A stretch of DNA of 41,076 nucleotides from Acidimicrobiaceae bacterium. Lineage in GTDB: Bacteria; Actinomycetota; Acidimicrobiia; Acidimicrobiales; Ilumatobacteraceae. Each line of letters begins with the position of its first letter. The first letter of the stretch is position 1. The translations under genes were made by a program, and so were the position numbers. The DNA lies in NCBI GenBank assembly GCA_947467375.1, contig CANIHL010000010.1:1-41076 (forward strand), given 5' to 3'. Below the pieces are notes generated by a model. The model saw only the letters and a list, made by a program, of their open reading frames with translations, was not told the DNA's origin and made no database searches. Positions 32,853 to 40,928 of the stretch are shown here, piece by piece.

Positions 32853-33362
32853 ATGAAGAAGTCAATCGTTCGAGTACTTGGTGTAACCGCAATTTTGTCG
32901 ACCATGACTATGGGTTGTGCAGCAGATGCCAATGATGCATCTGGTACCCATGCAGATGCAGAACAAGACGCAGCTGCAGCTGGTGCTGGTGGAGAACAAG
33001 CAGTTGCTGCTGGTGCGAACGAAGGAAACTTCATAAGCGGAACTCTTCAAGAATGGAAAGTGTCAGTCTCGCCTAACAAGGCCACTACAGGGGAAGTTAA
33101 ATTCACTATCTCTAACAAGGGCACCATTGGCCATGAGTTCCTCGTTGTTAAGACAGATATCGCAGACGGCATGATCACGCTTGATGGCGATCACTTCGCT
33201 GAACCATCGCCTGGCCTCGAAGTAATTGATGAAATCGGCGAATTCAAACAAGGAACAACAGAGTTGCTGGTGCTCACGTTGGAGCCAGGTAATTACCAGT
33301 TGGTATGCAACCTTCCCGGCCACTACGCCGCAGGAATGCATACGACCTTCGTCGTCAGCTGA
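32853..33362 (+). CDS. Cupredoxin-like copper-binding lipoprotein
   Basis: The 169-residue protein has a lipoprotein signal (MKKSIVRVLGVTAILSTMTMGC, lipobox Cys22), then a low-complexity Ala/Gly/Glu linker to about residue 55, then a cupredoxin domain. Copper ligands are readable as His94 (IGHEF), Cys152, His157 and Met162 in the C-terminal loop VCNLPGHYAAGMHT, the type-1 order H...C-x4-H-x4-M. It should be an outer-leaflet electron carrier or copper-storage protein. The ATG at 32853 has GGGAG six bases upstream. A six-pair hairpin after the stop separates it from the ferredoxin gene, so it is probably a single-gene unit. Confidence 0.88.
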   Translation: MKKSIVRVLGVTAILSTMTMGCAADANDASGTHADAEQDAAAAGAGGEQAVAAGANEGNFISGTLQEWKVSVSPNKATTGEVKFTISNKGTIGHEFLVVKTDIADGMITLDGDHFAEPSPGLEVIDEIGEFKQGTTELLVLTLEPGNYQLVCNLPGHYAAGMHTTFVVS

Positions 33363-33374
33363 TCTCCGACACCA

Positions 33375-33389
33375 CGCGCCAAAGGCGCG
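33375..33389. terminator. GC-rich hairpin after the cupredoxin gene
   Basis: CGCGCC (33375-33380) and GGCGCG (33384-33389) form a perfect 6-bp stem with an AAA loop, 12 bases after the stop codon. No T-run follows on the plus strand, so it may pause or stabilise the transcript end rather than be a classic intrinsic terminator. Confidence 0.4.
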
Positions 33390-33406
33390 ATCGTTAGTCT
33401 GTGGGT

Positions 33407-33601
33407 ATGAGAGTTTCTGTAGATATGGGTTCATGCCACGGTCATCAAATGTGTGCCATTGCAGCGCCAGAAGTTTTTGGTAGCGACGAATTGGGCAACG
33501 CAACTGTGTTGATTGCTGGTGATATTCCTGCAGAGCTTGAAGGAAAAGCGCGTCGTGCCGAGGCAAATTGCCCGGAGCGAGCAATTATTATTAGCGAATA
33601 G
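33407..33601 (+). CDS. 3Fe-4S ferredoxin (P450-associated type)
   Basis: The 64-residue ferredoxin, from the ATG at 33407, has Cys10, Cys16 and Cys55 (SCHGHQMC and NCPERAI). Histidine at position 13 stands where four-iron ferredoxins have another cysteine, the signature of single [3Fe-4S] ferredoxins. These typically pass electrons from a ferredoxin reductase to a cytochrome P450. The P450 gene starts 19 bases after its stop, so the pair forms a two-gene unit. No ferredoxin reductase is in the window. A GTG at 33401 would add two residues. Confidence 0.9.
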   Translation: MRVSVDMGSCHGHQMCAIAAPEVFGSDELGNATVLIAGDIPAELEGKARRAEANCPERAIIISE

Positions 33602-33620
33602 TGAACCTGGGGGGTTCGTT

Positions 33621-34829
33621 ATGACCGACACACGCAAGCCAGTTGAGAGTCTGCTTACGGACTACGACATTTTCGAACCGAGCTTTATTGCCAACCCGTA
33701 TCCGGGATACAGCGAGATTCGTGAATCCGAATGCCCAATCGCGCATACCGATCGCTACCAGGGTTCATGGCTGCCAACACGGTACGAAGATGTTGTTGCA
33801 CTGGCGCAAGAGTACGAAGTGTTTACTTCGCGTGGCATTTTGGTCATGCCTCCACCTCCTGGTCAGGCCGAAGGCGCTTACGGCGGCGTTGCAGCACCTC
33901 CAATTACTTCAGACCCGCCAGATCATCATTGGCATCGACGATTGATTCTTCCAGTGTTCGCTCCGCAAGCTGTAGCGAAGTACGAACAAGGAACTAAAGA
34001 CTTGTGCAATGCATTAATTGATGAGTTCATTGACAAAGGGACAGCCGACGCTGCTGCCGACTACGCGCAGCACATTCCTGTGCGCGTAATTTCGACGATG
34101 CTTGGAGTTCCATTTGACATGGAAGAAGAGTTCACCGATTGGGTGCGTGGTGTATTAGAAAATATGCACGATTTAGAGCGACGCAAGCGCAGTCGACAAT
34201 CGATTATTGAATTCTTTTTGGCTCAAGTTGAAGACCGTAAGAAGAACCCACGCGACAACGATTTGATTACCGAATTATTGAACACTGAAGTTGAAGGCAA
34301 GAAAGTCCCTATTGAGTACGTTCTTGGCGTGTGCAACCTGATGCTCGTTGCAGGAATTGACACCACATGGTCGGCAATTGGTTCTGTTATGTGGCACATG
34401 GCCCAACACCCAGAACACCGTAAGCAATTGCGCGAAAATGATGACCTGTGGCCAACTGCCATTGAAGAACTGTTGCGTGTGTATGCACCGGTAACTATGG
34501 CTCGCATTGTTGATCGCGACATCGAATTTCAGGGATGCCCAATGAAAGCTGGTGACAGGGTGCTGATGGCATTCCCGGCAGCCAATCGTGACCCGCGTCA
34601 GTTTGAGAACCCAGATGAAGTGATTTTGGATCGCGAACATAACCGCCATGTGGCGTTTGGCTCTGGCATTCACCGCTGTGCAGGCAGCAACCTTGCTCGC
34701 TTGGAAGTGCGTGTTGCGTTACAAACGTGGCTCGAACGCATTCCTGAGTTTGAACTTGTTGACCCGGCCAGTGTCACATGGGCCGGCGGTCAAGTGCACG
34801 GCCCACGCAGTTGCATGGTGAAGTTTTAA
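33621..34829 (+). CDS. Cytochrome P450
   Basis: The 402-residue bacterial P450 has the I-helix oxygen-activation motif AGIDTT at 244-249, the ExxR pair Glu283-Arg286 (EELLR) and the haem loop FGSGIHRCAGSNLAR with the thiolate ligand Cys353. There is no membrane anchor, so it is soluble. The substrate is unknown; the early motif SDPPDHHWHRRLI is the usual C-helix region contacting haem propionate. The start is the ATG at 33621, which matches the family length; the longer frame to 33513 lies inside the ferredoxin gene. It depends on the 3Fe-4S ferredoxin just upstream. Confidence 0.93.
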   Translation: MTDTRKPVESLLTDYDIFEPSFIANPYPGYSEIRESECPIAHTDRYQGSWLPTRYEDVVALAQEYEVFTSRGILVMPPPPGQAEGAYGGVAAPPITSDPPDHHWHRRLILPVFAPQAVAKYEQGTKDLCNALIDEFIDKGTADAAADYAQHIPVRVISTMLGVPFDMEEEFTDWVRGVLENMHDLERRKRSRQSIIEFFLAQVEDRKKNPRDNDLITELLNTEVEGKKVPIEYVLGVCNLMLVAGIDTTWSAIGSVMWHMAQHPEHRKQLRENDDLWPTAIEELLRVYAPVTMARIVDRDIEFQGCPMKAGDRVLMAFPAANRDPRQFENPDEVILDREHNRHVAFGSGIHRCAGSNLARLEVRVALQTWLERIPEFELVDPASVTWAGGQVHGPRSCMVKF

Positions 34830-34855
34830 CCAAAGAACAAACGTTTTAGTTGGTT
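34828..34855. terminator. Imperfect 28-base inverted repeat between convergent stops
   Basis: AACCAA at 34828-34833 and TTGGTT at 34850-34855 pair perfectly, with an imperfect AT-rich inner stem around AAACGTTT. It spans the gap between the stops of the P450 and MMPL genes, where a two-way terminator would be expected. It is A+T-rich and weak. Confidence 0.3.
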
Positions 34856-37128
34856 GCCTCTTCGGAGTGCACCACATGGTGACCTTCAACATCGATTTTT
34901 GGAAGCACGCGGTTGATCCATGCTGGAATCCACCAGTTGCGATTACCTAAGAGTTCCATAGTTGCAGGCACCAACACCATGCGCACGAGTGTTGCGTCGA
35001 TGAATACTGCAAGTGCCAGGCCAAGGCCAAACAACTTCAATTGACGGTCGTAACCAAGAACAAATGCAGAGAACACGCACACCATGATGAGCGCTGCAGC
35101 GGTAATGACTCGTGCAGTTGCCGTTAGGCCATCGGCTACGGCAGAAGCATTGTCACCTGTGCGGTCGTATTCCTCTTTCACTCGTGACAACAAGAACACT
35201 TCGTAGTCCATAGACAATCCGAACACAATGGCGAACAGCATCATTGGCGCCCAACTTTCAATTGGGCCAGCCTTGCCAACGCCGATCAGGCTCATTCCCC
35301 AGCCCCATTGGAAGATGGCGACAAGTACACCGTAAGCAGCACCAATGGAAAGCAAGTTCATGATGACTGCCTTCAATGGAACGAGCAAACTGCGGAATAC
35401 AGCCATGAGCAACAGGAATGAAAGCGAAAGAACACCAAGGAACAGGTACGGCATACGACTGCCGATGGAGTCTGCGAAGTCCACGCCTGCAGCAGTGAAG
35501 CCTCCAACTTTTGCTTCAACACCAGTTTGTGGAATGACGTTTGAGCGCAAGTTGCGAATCAGTTCTTCAGTCTTTACGTCTTGCGGGGAGGTGGTTGGGT
35601 AAGCCATGACGAGCGAAAGACTTCCGTCTTGCGAAGCCGGCATGCCTTGTGCAAATGCAACACCTTCGGTGGCATTCAACGTGTCGACAAAAGTTTGCAA
35701 TGCTTCTGGAGTTTTTGCTGCATCGCCTTGCACGGTAATAAAGAGTGGCCCGTTGAATCCAGGTCCGAAACCTTCAGCCAACATGTCGTACGCGCGGCGA
35801 ACGGTGGTGGACTCCGGTGCATTTCCATTGTCACCAAAACCCAGGCGAATTGATGCGAGTGGCGCAGCGAGAACAAGCAAAATTGCTGTTGCGCTGAGTG
35901 CTGCGGTCCATGGGCGACGTTGAATAAAGCGACTCCAGCGATACCAGAAGGTGAGCTCTTTCGCCTTTGGCGTTTTACGTGGAATATGGCGTCGAAGTGG
36001 CTTGATTGCAAAACTGAGTGCGGTGATGACAACAACTGCAATCACGCCAATGAGTGCGAACGTTGGTGTTTCGGTAATTACCGCAAGCAATGCAGAAACA
36101 ATGAAGGCAACGAGTGAAATGAGTGCCGCCCAGGTGGTCACGCCAATGCGATGCTTTGCCATTGCGAGAAGCGAAGGCAACAGTGTGATGCTTGCGAGCA
36201 TCATGATGAGCACGCCGACAACTGCGCCAATGGCGAGTCCGCGAGCAAATGCAAGTCCCATGACGAACAATCCGAGGAGCGAGATGATGACGGTGATGCC
36301 AGCGAAAATGACTGCACGACCCGAAGTGTCTACGGCATCGACCACCGCTTCTTCTACGGTGAGTCCTTCGGCTAAACCTTCGCGGTAGCGAGTCACGATG
36401 AACAGTGCATAGTCAATACCGACGCCAAGGCCAATCATGGCAACAAGTGATGTGGTGAAGTCAGGCATCGGTACGACGTGGCTCAAGATGATGGCAAGCG
36501 ATGAGCCCACTCCAAGACCAATGAGTGCGGTGCCAATCGGCAGACCCATTGCAAGCACAGAACCAAATGCAAGAACCAAAATGATCATTGCAGCGAGTAA
36601 TCCGTAAATTTCGGAGGCTGGCATTTCAAAACCGGCAAAGACGTTTCCGCCGTATTCCAATTTCAGACCATCAATATGAACGGCTTTACCCATGTCTTGA
36701 ATTTGCGTTGAAAGCGACATGATTTCGGACTGGGAACGAAGGGAAACATCAAGAGAAGCAAAGCCAGTTGTGCCTGCCTGGTTGATTTGACCCTGTGCAG
36801 TTTCGCTGAATGGTGAAATAACGGTTACGCCAGGAAGTGATTCAACGTTGTCAAAAAAAGGCGTGAGCGCTGCAACTACGTCATCGGAGTTGACACCATT
36901 TGGCGACGAGAAAACAATGTCACCGGAGAAACCAGCTTTGTTCGGGCTACTTGCCTCAAGCAGTTTCTGAACATCATTGGCTTCGCTTTTTGGAAGTTCG
37001 AATTGGGTGCTGAAGTCGCTGCCCATTTTTCCTGACAGCATGCCAACGATGACAAGGAGAGGAATCCAGATTCCGAACACCATGATTCGGCGATGACGAA
37101 CGCTAAAACGAGCGAGTGCAGCAAGCAT
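34846..37128 (-). CDS. MMPL family RND-type transporter
   Basis: The ~760-residue membrane protein has two repeats, each an extracytoplasmic loop plus about six helices. MLAALARFSVRHRRIMVFGIW is the N-terminus. The conserved Asp-Tyr boxes are GLGVGIDYALFIVTRYREGL in the first half and IVFGLSMDYEVFLLSRVKEEYDRTG in the second. The layout and motifs are those of MMPL proteins, which export lipids or other hydrophobic compounds across the actinobacterial envelope, driven by protons. The ATG at 37128 is preferred to a TTG at 37155. The sulfatase-like gene upstream on the same strand ends about 100 bases away, so a link is possible but uncertain. Confidence 0.9.
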   Translation of the reverse strand: MLAALARFSVRHRRIMVFGIWIPLLVIVGMLSGKMGSDFSTQFELPKSEANDVQKLLEASSPNKAGFSGDIVFSSPNGVNSDDVVAALTPFFDNVESLPGVTVISPFSETAQGQINQAGTTGFASLDVSLRSQSEIMSLSTQIQDMGKAVHIDGLKLEYGGNVFAGFEMPASEIYGLLAAMIILVLAFGSVLAMGLPIGTALIGLGVGSSLAIILSHVVPMPDFTTSLVAMIGLGVGIDYALFIVTRYREGLAEGLTVEEAVVDAVDTSGRAVIFAGITVIISLLGLFVMGLAFARGLAIGAVVGVLIMMLASITLLPSLLAMAKHRIGVTTWAALISLVAFIVSALLAVITETPTFALIGVIAVVVITALSFAIKPLRRHIPRKTPKAKELTFWYRWSRFIQRRPWTAALSATAILLVLAAPLASIRLGFGDNGNAPESTTVRRAYDMLAEGFGPGFNGPLFITVQGDAAKTPEALQTFVDTLNATEGVAFAQGMPASQDGSLSLVMAYPTTSPQDVKTEELIRNLRSNVIPQTGVEAKVGGFTAAGVDFADSIGSRMPYLFLGVLSLSFLLLMAVFRSLLVPLKAVIMNLLSIGAAYGVLVAIFQWGWGMSLIGVGKAGPIESWAPMMLFAIVFGLSMDYEVFLLSRVKEEYDRTGDNASAVADGLTATARVITAAALIMVCVFSAFVLGYDRQLKLFGLGLALAVFIDATLVRMVLVPATMELLGNRNWWIPAWINRVLPKIDVEGHHVVHSEEATN

Positions 37129-37228
37129 GTGAGGGGGCTTTCTGTGCAAGGCCAACAGGGGGTCGGCTCAGTGGACTATTAGATAGTAATTGGCACTAAT
37201 TGCTTGAGGTCGGATTGAGGGCGTGAAA

Positions 37229-38686
37229 TTAGTTACGCCAAGTAACACCAGTTGGCCATTCGCCAACTCCACCGTCTTCCATGAGCATGCCAGTGAGGTC
37301 ACGATTGGTGTGACGCGAACGCCACACCAACATGTCCTGCGCCATGGTGAGCACTCGTGACGGATCGGTAAACGTGGTGCGCCACGTTGGGTCAGTAGCA
37401 AGATCAAATGCCAACCATGTTCCATCACCGAATTGCACATATGCCTTGTCGTCGTAACGTCGAACTGCGAGGTTCTGTTTTTCTAGTCGTTGATCCCACG
37501 GCCAATTCCGTTCGCCCATGCGAATGAAATAGTGACGCCAGTCGTATTCATACGATGCTGCATCTCGCCATTGGGGAAGCGGTTCACCACGCAAAAACGG
37601 AGTGAGCGGCAAACCATCGCATTGCTTCGGCACGGGTTGACCGAGTGCTTCTGCAATGGTTGGCACGATGTCAACATTTTCAGTGAACTCTGTGACTTCG
37701 GTTCCGTGCTGTGAAGAATGCTGAGGGTCACGGACGATTCCAAGAATGTGGTAGCTCTGATCGAAGAATCCAAGTTTCTCTTTTAGACCATGATCGCCTA
37801 ATTGCTCGCCGTGATCTGCAGTCACAATGATGACGGTGTTTTCCCACATGCCAAGTTCGACCAAGGTGTCCCACACTCGACCAAGTTGTTCATCAACATC
37901 GCCGATCATGCCGTAGTACTGCGCGATCATGTGCCGAACTTCTGACTCATCAGTCGGTGCTGCCGCGCCTGGAATTTGCAAAGCGAAATCGTGAAATGGA
38001 TGACGTTCATCTGATGGGCTAATTGGCATTGGCACATCTGCTGGGTCGTATGCACTTGACCATTTTCCTGCAGCGGAATATGGCGGGTGCGGGCGAAGGT
38101 AACTGGCGTGTGCAAACCACGAACCGTTTTGTTCGCGTAACCATGCAAGAAAGTGATCGGTCAGAAACGCCGACATTCCGAACTCCGCAGGACGCGATGG
38201 TTCGCCGAGTAACGCTTGCTGCGCATTCATCGGAACATCGAAGCCATTGGCGCGCAGGTGTTCGATCCACAATGTGTGAGGTTCGGGAAGAAAGAGCTTG
38301 CAGTCAAAACCTGGAAGCACTTCTTCATACGTGTTCAATCGAGAATCGTTTGAGTCTGCGACATCTCGGGGGTCGATTGCTTGGTCGGTATAACCAAATA
38401 GAACAGGTTCGTATCCGGCGCGTTGCGCAAGCAGCGCAACATTGTCAAATCGTCCATCGAGTGGTGTGCCGTTGGCAACGACGCGGTGATTCATTTGATA
38501 CATGCCCGTGTACAAACTGGCGCGCCCAGGGCTGCATGGAGCACATTGGCTGTAGTGCTTGGTGAGGCGCACGCCCTGTTGCGCGAGCCGATCAAGATTT
38601 GGCGTTCGAACGAGTGGATGACCCGCAATGGATAAACAATCTGCACGGAATTGATCCAAAGTTATGAGCAGGACATTCGGCTTCAT
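37229..38686 (-). CDS. Phosphonate monoester hydrolase-like sulfatase family protein
   Basis: The 485-residue alkaline-phosphatase-superfamily enzyme carries the formylglycine motif CSPGR at 51-55, with metal ligands Asp11 (LITLDQFRAD) and Asp291-His292 (TADHGEQLGDHG). Flanks such as CAPCSPGRASLYTGMYQMNHR and SYLRPHPPYSA resemble the phosphonate monoester hydrolase/promiscuous arylsulfatase group more than the arylsulfatase at 18856. Such enzymes hydrolyse phosphonate and phosphate mono- or diesters and sulfate esters. Conversion of Cys51 to formylglycine is assumed; no maturase is in the window. No signal peptide is present. It is divergent from the alpha/beta hydrolase gene. Confidence 0.85.
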   Translation of the reverse strand: MKPNVLLITLDQFRADCLSIAGHPLVRTPNLDRLAQQGVRLTKHYSQCAPCSPGRASLYTGMYQMNHRVVANGTPLDGRFDNVALLAQRAGYEPVLFGYTDQAIDPRDVADSNDSRLNTYEEVLPGFDCKLFLPEPHTLWIEHLRANGFDVPMNAQQALLGEPSRPAEFGMSAFLTDHFLAWLREQNGSWFAHASYLRPHPPYSAAGKWSSAYDPADVPMPISPSDERHPFHDFALQIPGAAAPTDESEVRHMIAQYYGMIGDVDEQLGRVWDTLVELGMWENTVIIVTADHGEQLGDHGLKEKLGFFDQSYHILGIVRDPQHSSQHGTEVTEFTENVDIVPTIAEALGQPVPKQCDGLPLTPFLRGEPLPQWRDAASYEYDWRHYFIRMGERNWPWDQRLEKQNLAVRRYDDKAYVQFGDGTWLAFDLATDPTWRTTFTDPSRVLTMAQDMLVWRSRHTNRDLTGMLMEDGGVGEWPTGVTWRN

Positions 38687-38712
38687 TGAGTGTGAAGCGT
38701 AGTGTGATTGTT

Positions 38713-39597
38713 ATGAATTCTGCTGAGCGCACCACCGTGATGGTTGATGCTGGCACGGGAGTTGCGCTGCGTACGGTGCGCTGGGGAAATCCCGCAGACT
38801 CGGTGTTTGCTCCGTTGGTGCTCATTCATGGGTTGGCTTCAAACGCAATGTTGTGGGAGGGAGCGGCCCTTGAGTTAGCTGCCCTTGGTCATGCAGTCGT
38901 GGCGGTTGATTTGCGCGGGCACGGTTTGAGCGAAAAACCCGACGATGGATACGACATGGTGTCGGTGACAAACGATGTTGTTGGCGTCTTGCACAAACTT
39001 GCCGCAGATGGTTACGAGCGACCTGTCGTCATCGGTCAATCGTGGGGTGGCAACGTGGTAGTTGAGCTTGCACATGTGCACCCCGAACTTGTTCGCGGGG
39101 TAGTCGCTGTTGACGGCGGGTTCTTAGAACTGCAAACACATTTTCCACAATGGGAAGAGTGTTCAGTTGCTCTTCGTCCACCAAATTTATTGGGCACTCC
39201 TGTTTCACGGATGCGCGGATATATGGAAGGTGCGCACCCTGATTGGCCAAAGACAGGCATCGACGGCTCGATGGCCAATTTCGAACACCTGCCTGATGGA
39301 ACTATTCGACCATGGCTTACCTTGGAGCGCCATCTGATGGTGTTGCGTGGATTATGGGAACACAAGCCGACACATATATATAAAGACGTATCCGTGCCGG
39401 TGATGTTTGTTCCCGCAGAAGGCCCGGGCGGTGTGTTTTCAGAAACAAAACGCCACGCCGTTGAGCACGCATTGCACAATGTGCCAACAGTTCGGGTTGA
39501 ATGGTTCAGTCCCGCAGATCACGACTTGCATGCACAACACCCTGTGCGTTTTGCGAAAGTTGTGCATACAGCAACAACAGATGGGTTCTTTTCATGA
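38713..39597 (+). CDS. Alpha/beta hydrolase
   Basis: The ~294-residue cytoplasmic hydrolase, from the ATG at 38713, has the oxyanion region LIHGLASNAMLW (37-48), VDLRGHGLSEKP (65-76), the nucleophile elbow GQSWGGN with Ser110, and a C-terminal histidine in SPADHDLHAQHP (His270 or His273). This is the classic esterase/epoxide hydrolase/lactonase fold; no substrate is evident. Its stop overlaps the start of the next gene (ATGA), so both are translated together. A TTG at 38686 would add nine residues and overlap the divergent gene's start. Confidence 0.85.
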   Translation: MNSAERTTVMVDAGTGVALRTVRWGNPADSVFAPLVLIHGLASNAMLWEGAALELAALGHAVVAVDLRGHGLSEKPDDGYDMVSVTNDVVGVLHKLAADGYERPVVIGQSWGGNVVVELAHVHPELVRGVVAVDGGFLELQTHFPQWEECSVALRPPNLLGTPVSRMRGYMEGAHPDWPKTGIDGSMANFEHLPDGTIRPWLTLERHLMVLRGLWEHKPTHIYKDVSVPVMFVPAEGPGGVFSETKRHAVEHALHNVPTVRVEWFSPADHDLHAQHPVRFAKVVHTATTDGFFS

Positions 39598-40850
39598 CGC
39601 TTCCACGCATTTTGGTCATTATGGGTTCTGGCGAAACTGCGCCAACCATGGTGCCAACCCATCGTCTTATTTCACGCATGTTGCCAAGCCCTGCGCGTGC
39701 AACACTGCTTGACACGCCGTACGGGTTTCAAGAAAATGCACCTGAACTCGCTTCAAAAGCAGTGGAGTATTTCAACACCAGTATCAATATGAAATTGGAT
39801 GTTGCTGGGTTGACGCAATTGATAGACGCAGATGCGCTGACAGTTGAGCGCGGTTTGCAATTGGTAGCAGATGCTCATTATGTATTTGCGGGCCCTGGTT
39901 CGCCAACGTATGCATTGCGCCAATGGAGCGGAAGTCCACTCGCTGGTTTGCTGGTGAAGAAGCTGCGCGACGGTGGAGTAGTCACGTTTGCGTCTGCTGC
40001 TGCACTGACGCTTGGCAGATTCACGGTTCCCGTGTACGAAATTTATAAAGCCGGAGCTAACCCGTATTGGCTAGAGGGTTTGAATATTCTCGGCGAAATT
40101 GGCGTTAATGCTGTTGTTATTCCGCATTACAACAATGCTGAAGGTGGGCATCACGACACTCGTTTTTGTTACATGGGCGAACGTCGCCTTTCAGTAATGG
40201 AAACCGAGCTTCCCGATGACGTTTACGTGTTGGGTGTAGACGAACACACAGGTCTGATGCTTGACCTCGATGCAAACACTGCAACCGTGGTTGGCAAGGG
40301 TGTGGTGAGCCTGCGCTTGCGTGGAACTACCGCTGAAATTGCAAGCGGTGAAGTGTTCTCTATTGATCGCTTGCGTAACCCATGGTCGGATGTAGTTGCG
40401 TCAATAGCCGCCGCAACTCCTTCTTCAGCACCAGCGGTAGTTGAAACGGTAGATAGCAATTTGCGTCATGCAACCGATCGACTCAATAATGCATTTGCTG
40501 CTGCGCTTAATGAAGGAAATGCAGATGCTGCAGCGCGTGCTGCGCTGGAGTTAGATGATGCAATTGCGGGTTGGTCTGCAGACACGTTGCAAAGCACTGA
40601 CGCAGAATATGCGCGCAGCGTATTGCGCAGCATGGTGACACGTCTGGCAGGTGCGGCGACTGGTGGGTTACGTGACCCGCGCGAAGTCGTTGGGCCGTTC
40701 GTGCAAATTCTGCTTGATCTTCGTGCGCAGGTGCGCTCTGACAAACGCTTCGATTTGTCCGACTTGATTCGCGATCGATTCGCTGACATCAACGTTGAAG
40801 TGCGTGACACCCCGCAGGGCGTTGAATGGGGCTTCCGCCAAGAGAGTTAA
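39594..40850 (+). CDS. Peptidase S51/glutamine-amidotransferase-like protein with a cysteinyl-tRNA-synthetase-like C-terminus
   Basis: The 418-residue protein starts at the ATG at 39594, which overlaps the stop of the hydrolase gene. Residues 1-230 look like the S51/class I amidotransferase-like fold: VIMGSGETAPTM near the start, LLDTPYGFQENA, VFAGPGSPTYALRQW and the turn FASAAALTLG, where S51 peptidases have a GxSAGA nucleophile. The canonical glycines around that serine are missing, so activity is uncertain. The last ~45 residues (LDLRAQVRSDKRFDLSDLIRD and on, with VRDTPQGVEW) closely resemble the C-terminal domain of cysteinyl-tRNA synthetase, and residues ~290-335 look like the preceding helical part. 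No HIGH or KMSKS motif is present, so it is not a synthetase. Function unknown. Confidence 0.75.
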   Translation: MTLPRILVIMGSGETAPTMVPTHRLISRMLPSPARATLLDTPYGFQENAPELASKAVEYFNTSINMKLDVAGLTQLIDADALTVERGLQLVADAHYVFAGPGSPTYALRQWSGSPLAGLLVKKLRDGGVVTFASAAALTLGRFTVPVYEIYKAGANPYWLEGLNILGEIGVNAVVIPHYNNAEGGHHDTRFCYMGERRLSVMETELPDDVYVLGVDEHTGLMLDLDANTATVVGKGVVSLRLRGTTAEIASGEVFSIDRLRNPWSDVVASIAAATPSSAPAVVETVDSNLRHATDRLNNAFAAALNEGNADAAARAALELDDAIAGWSADTLQSTDAEYARSVLRSMVTRLAGAATGGLRDPREVVGPFVQILLDLRAQVRSDKRFDLSDLIRDRFADINVEVRDTPQGVEWGFRQES

Positions 40851-40928
40851 GTTCACACATAGCTTCACACGTGAGGGTGTTGGAAAATTGTGGTCATTAT
40901 CAAAAGTAGATGTGACTACAATTGAAAG

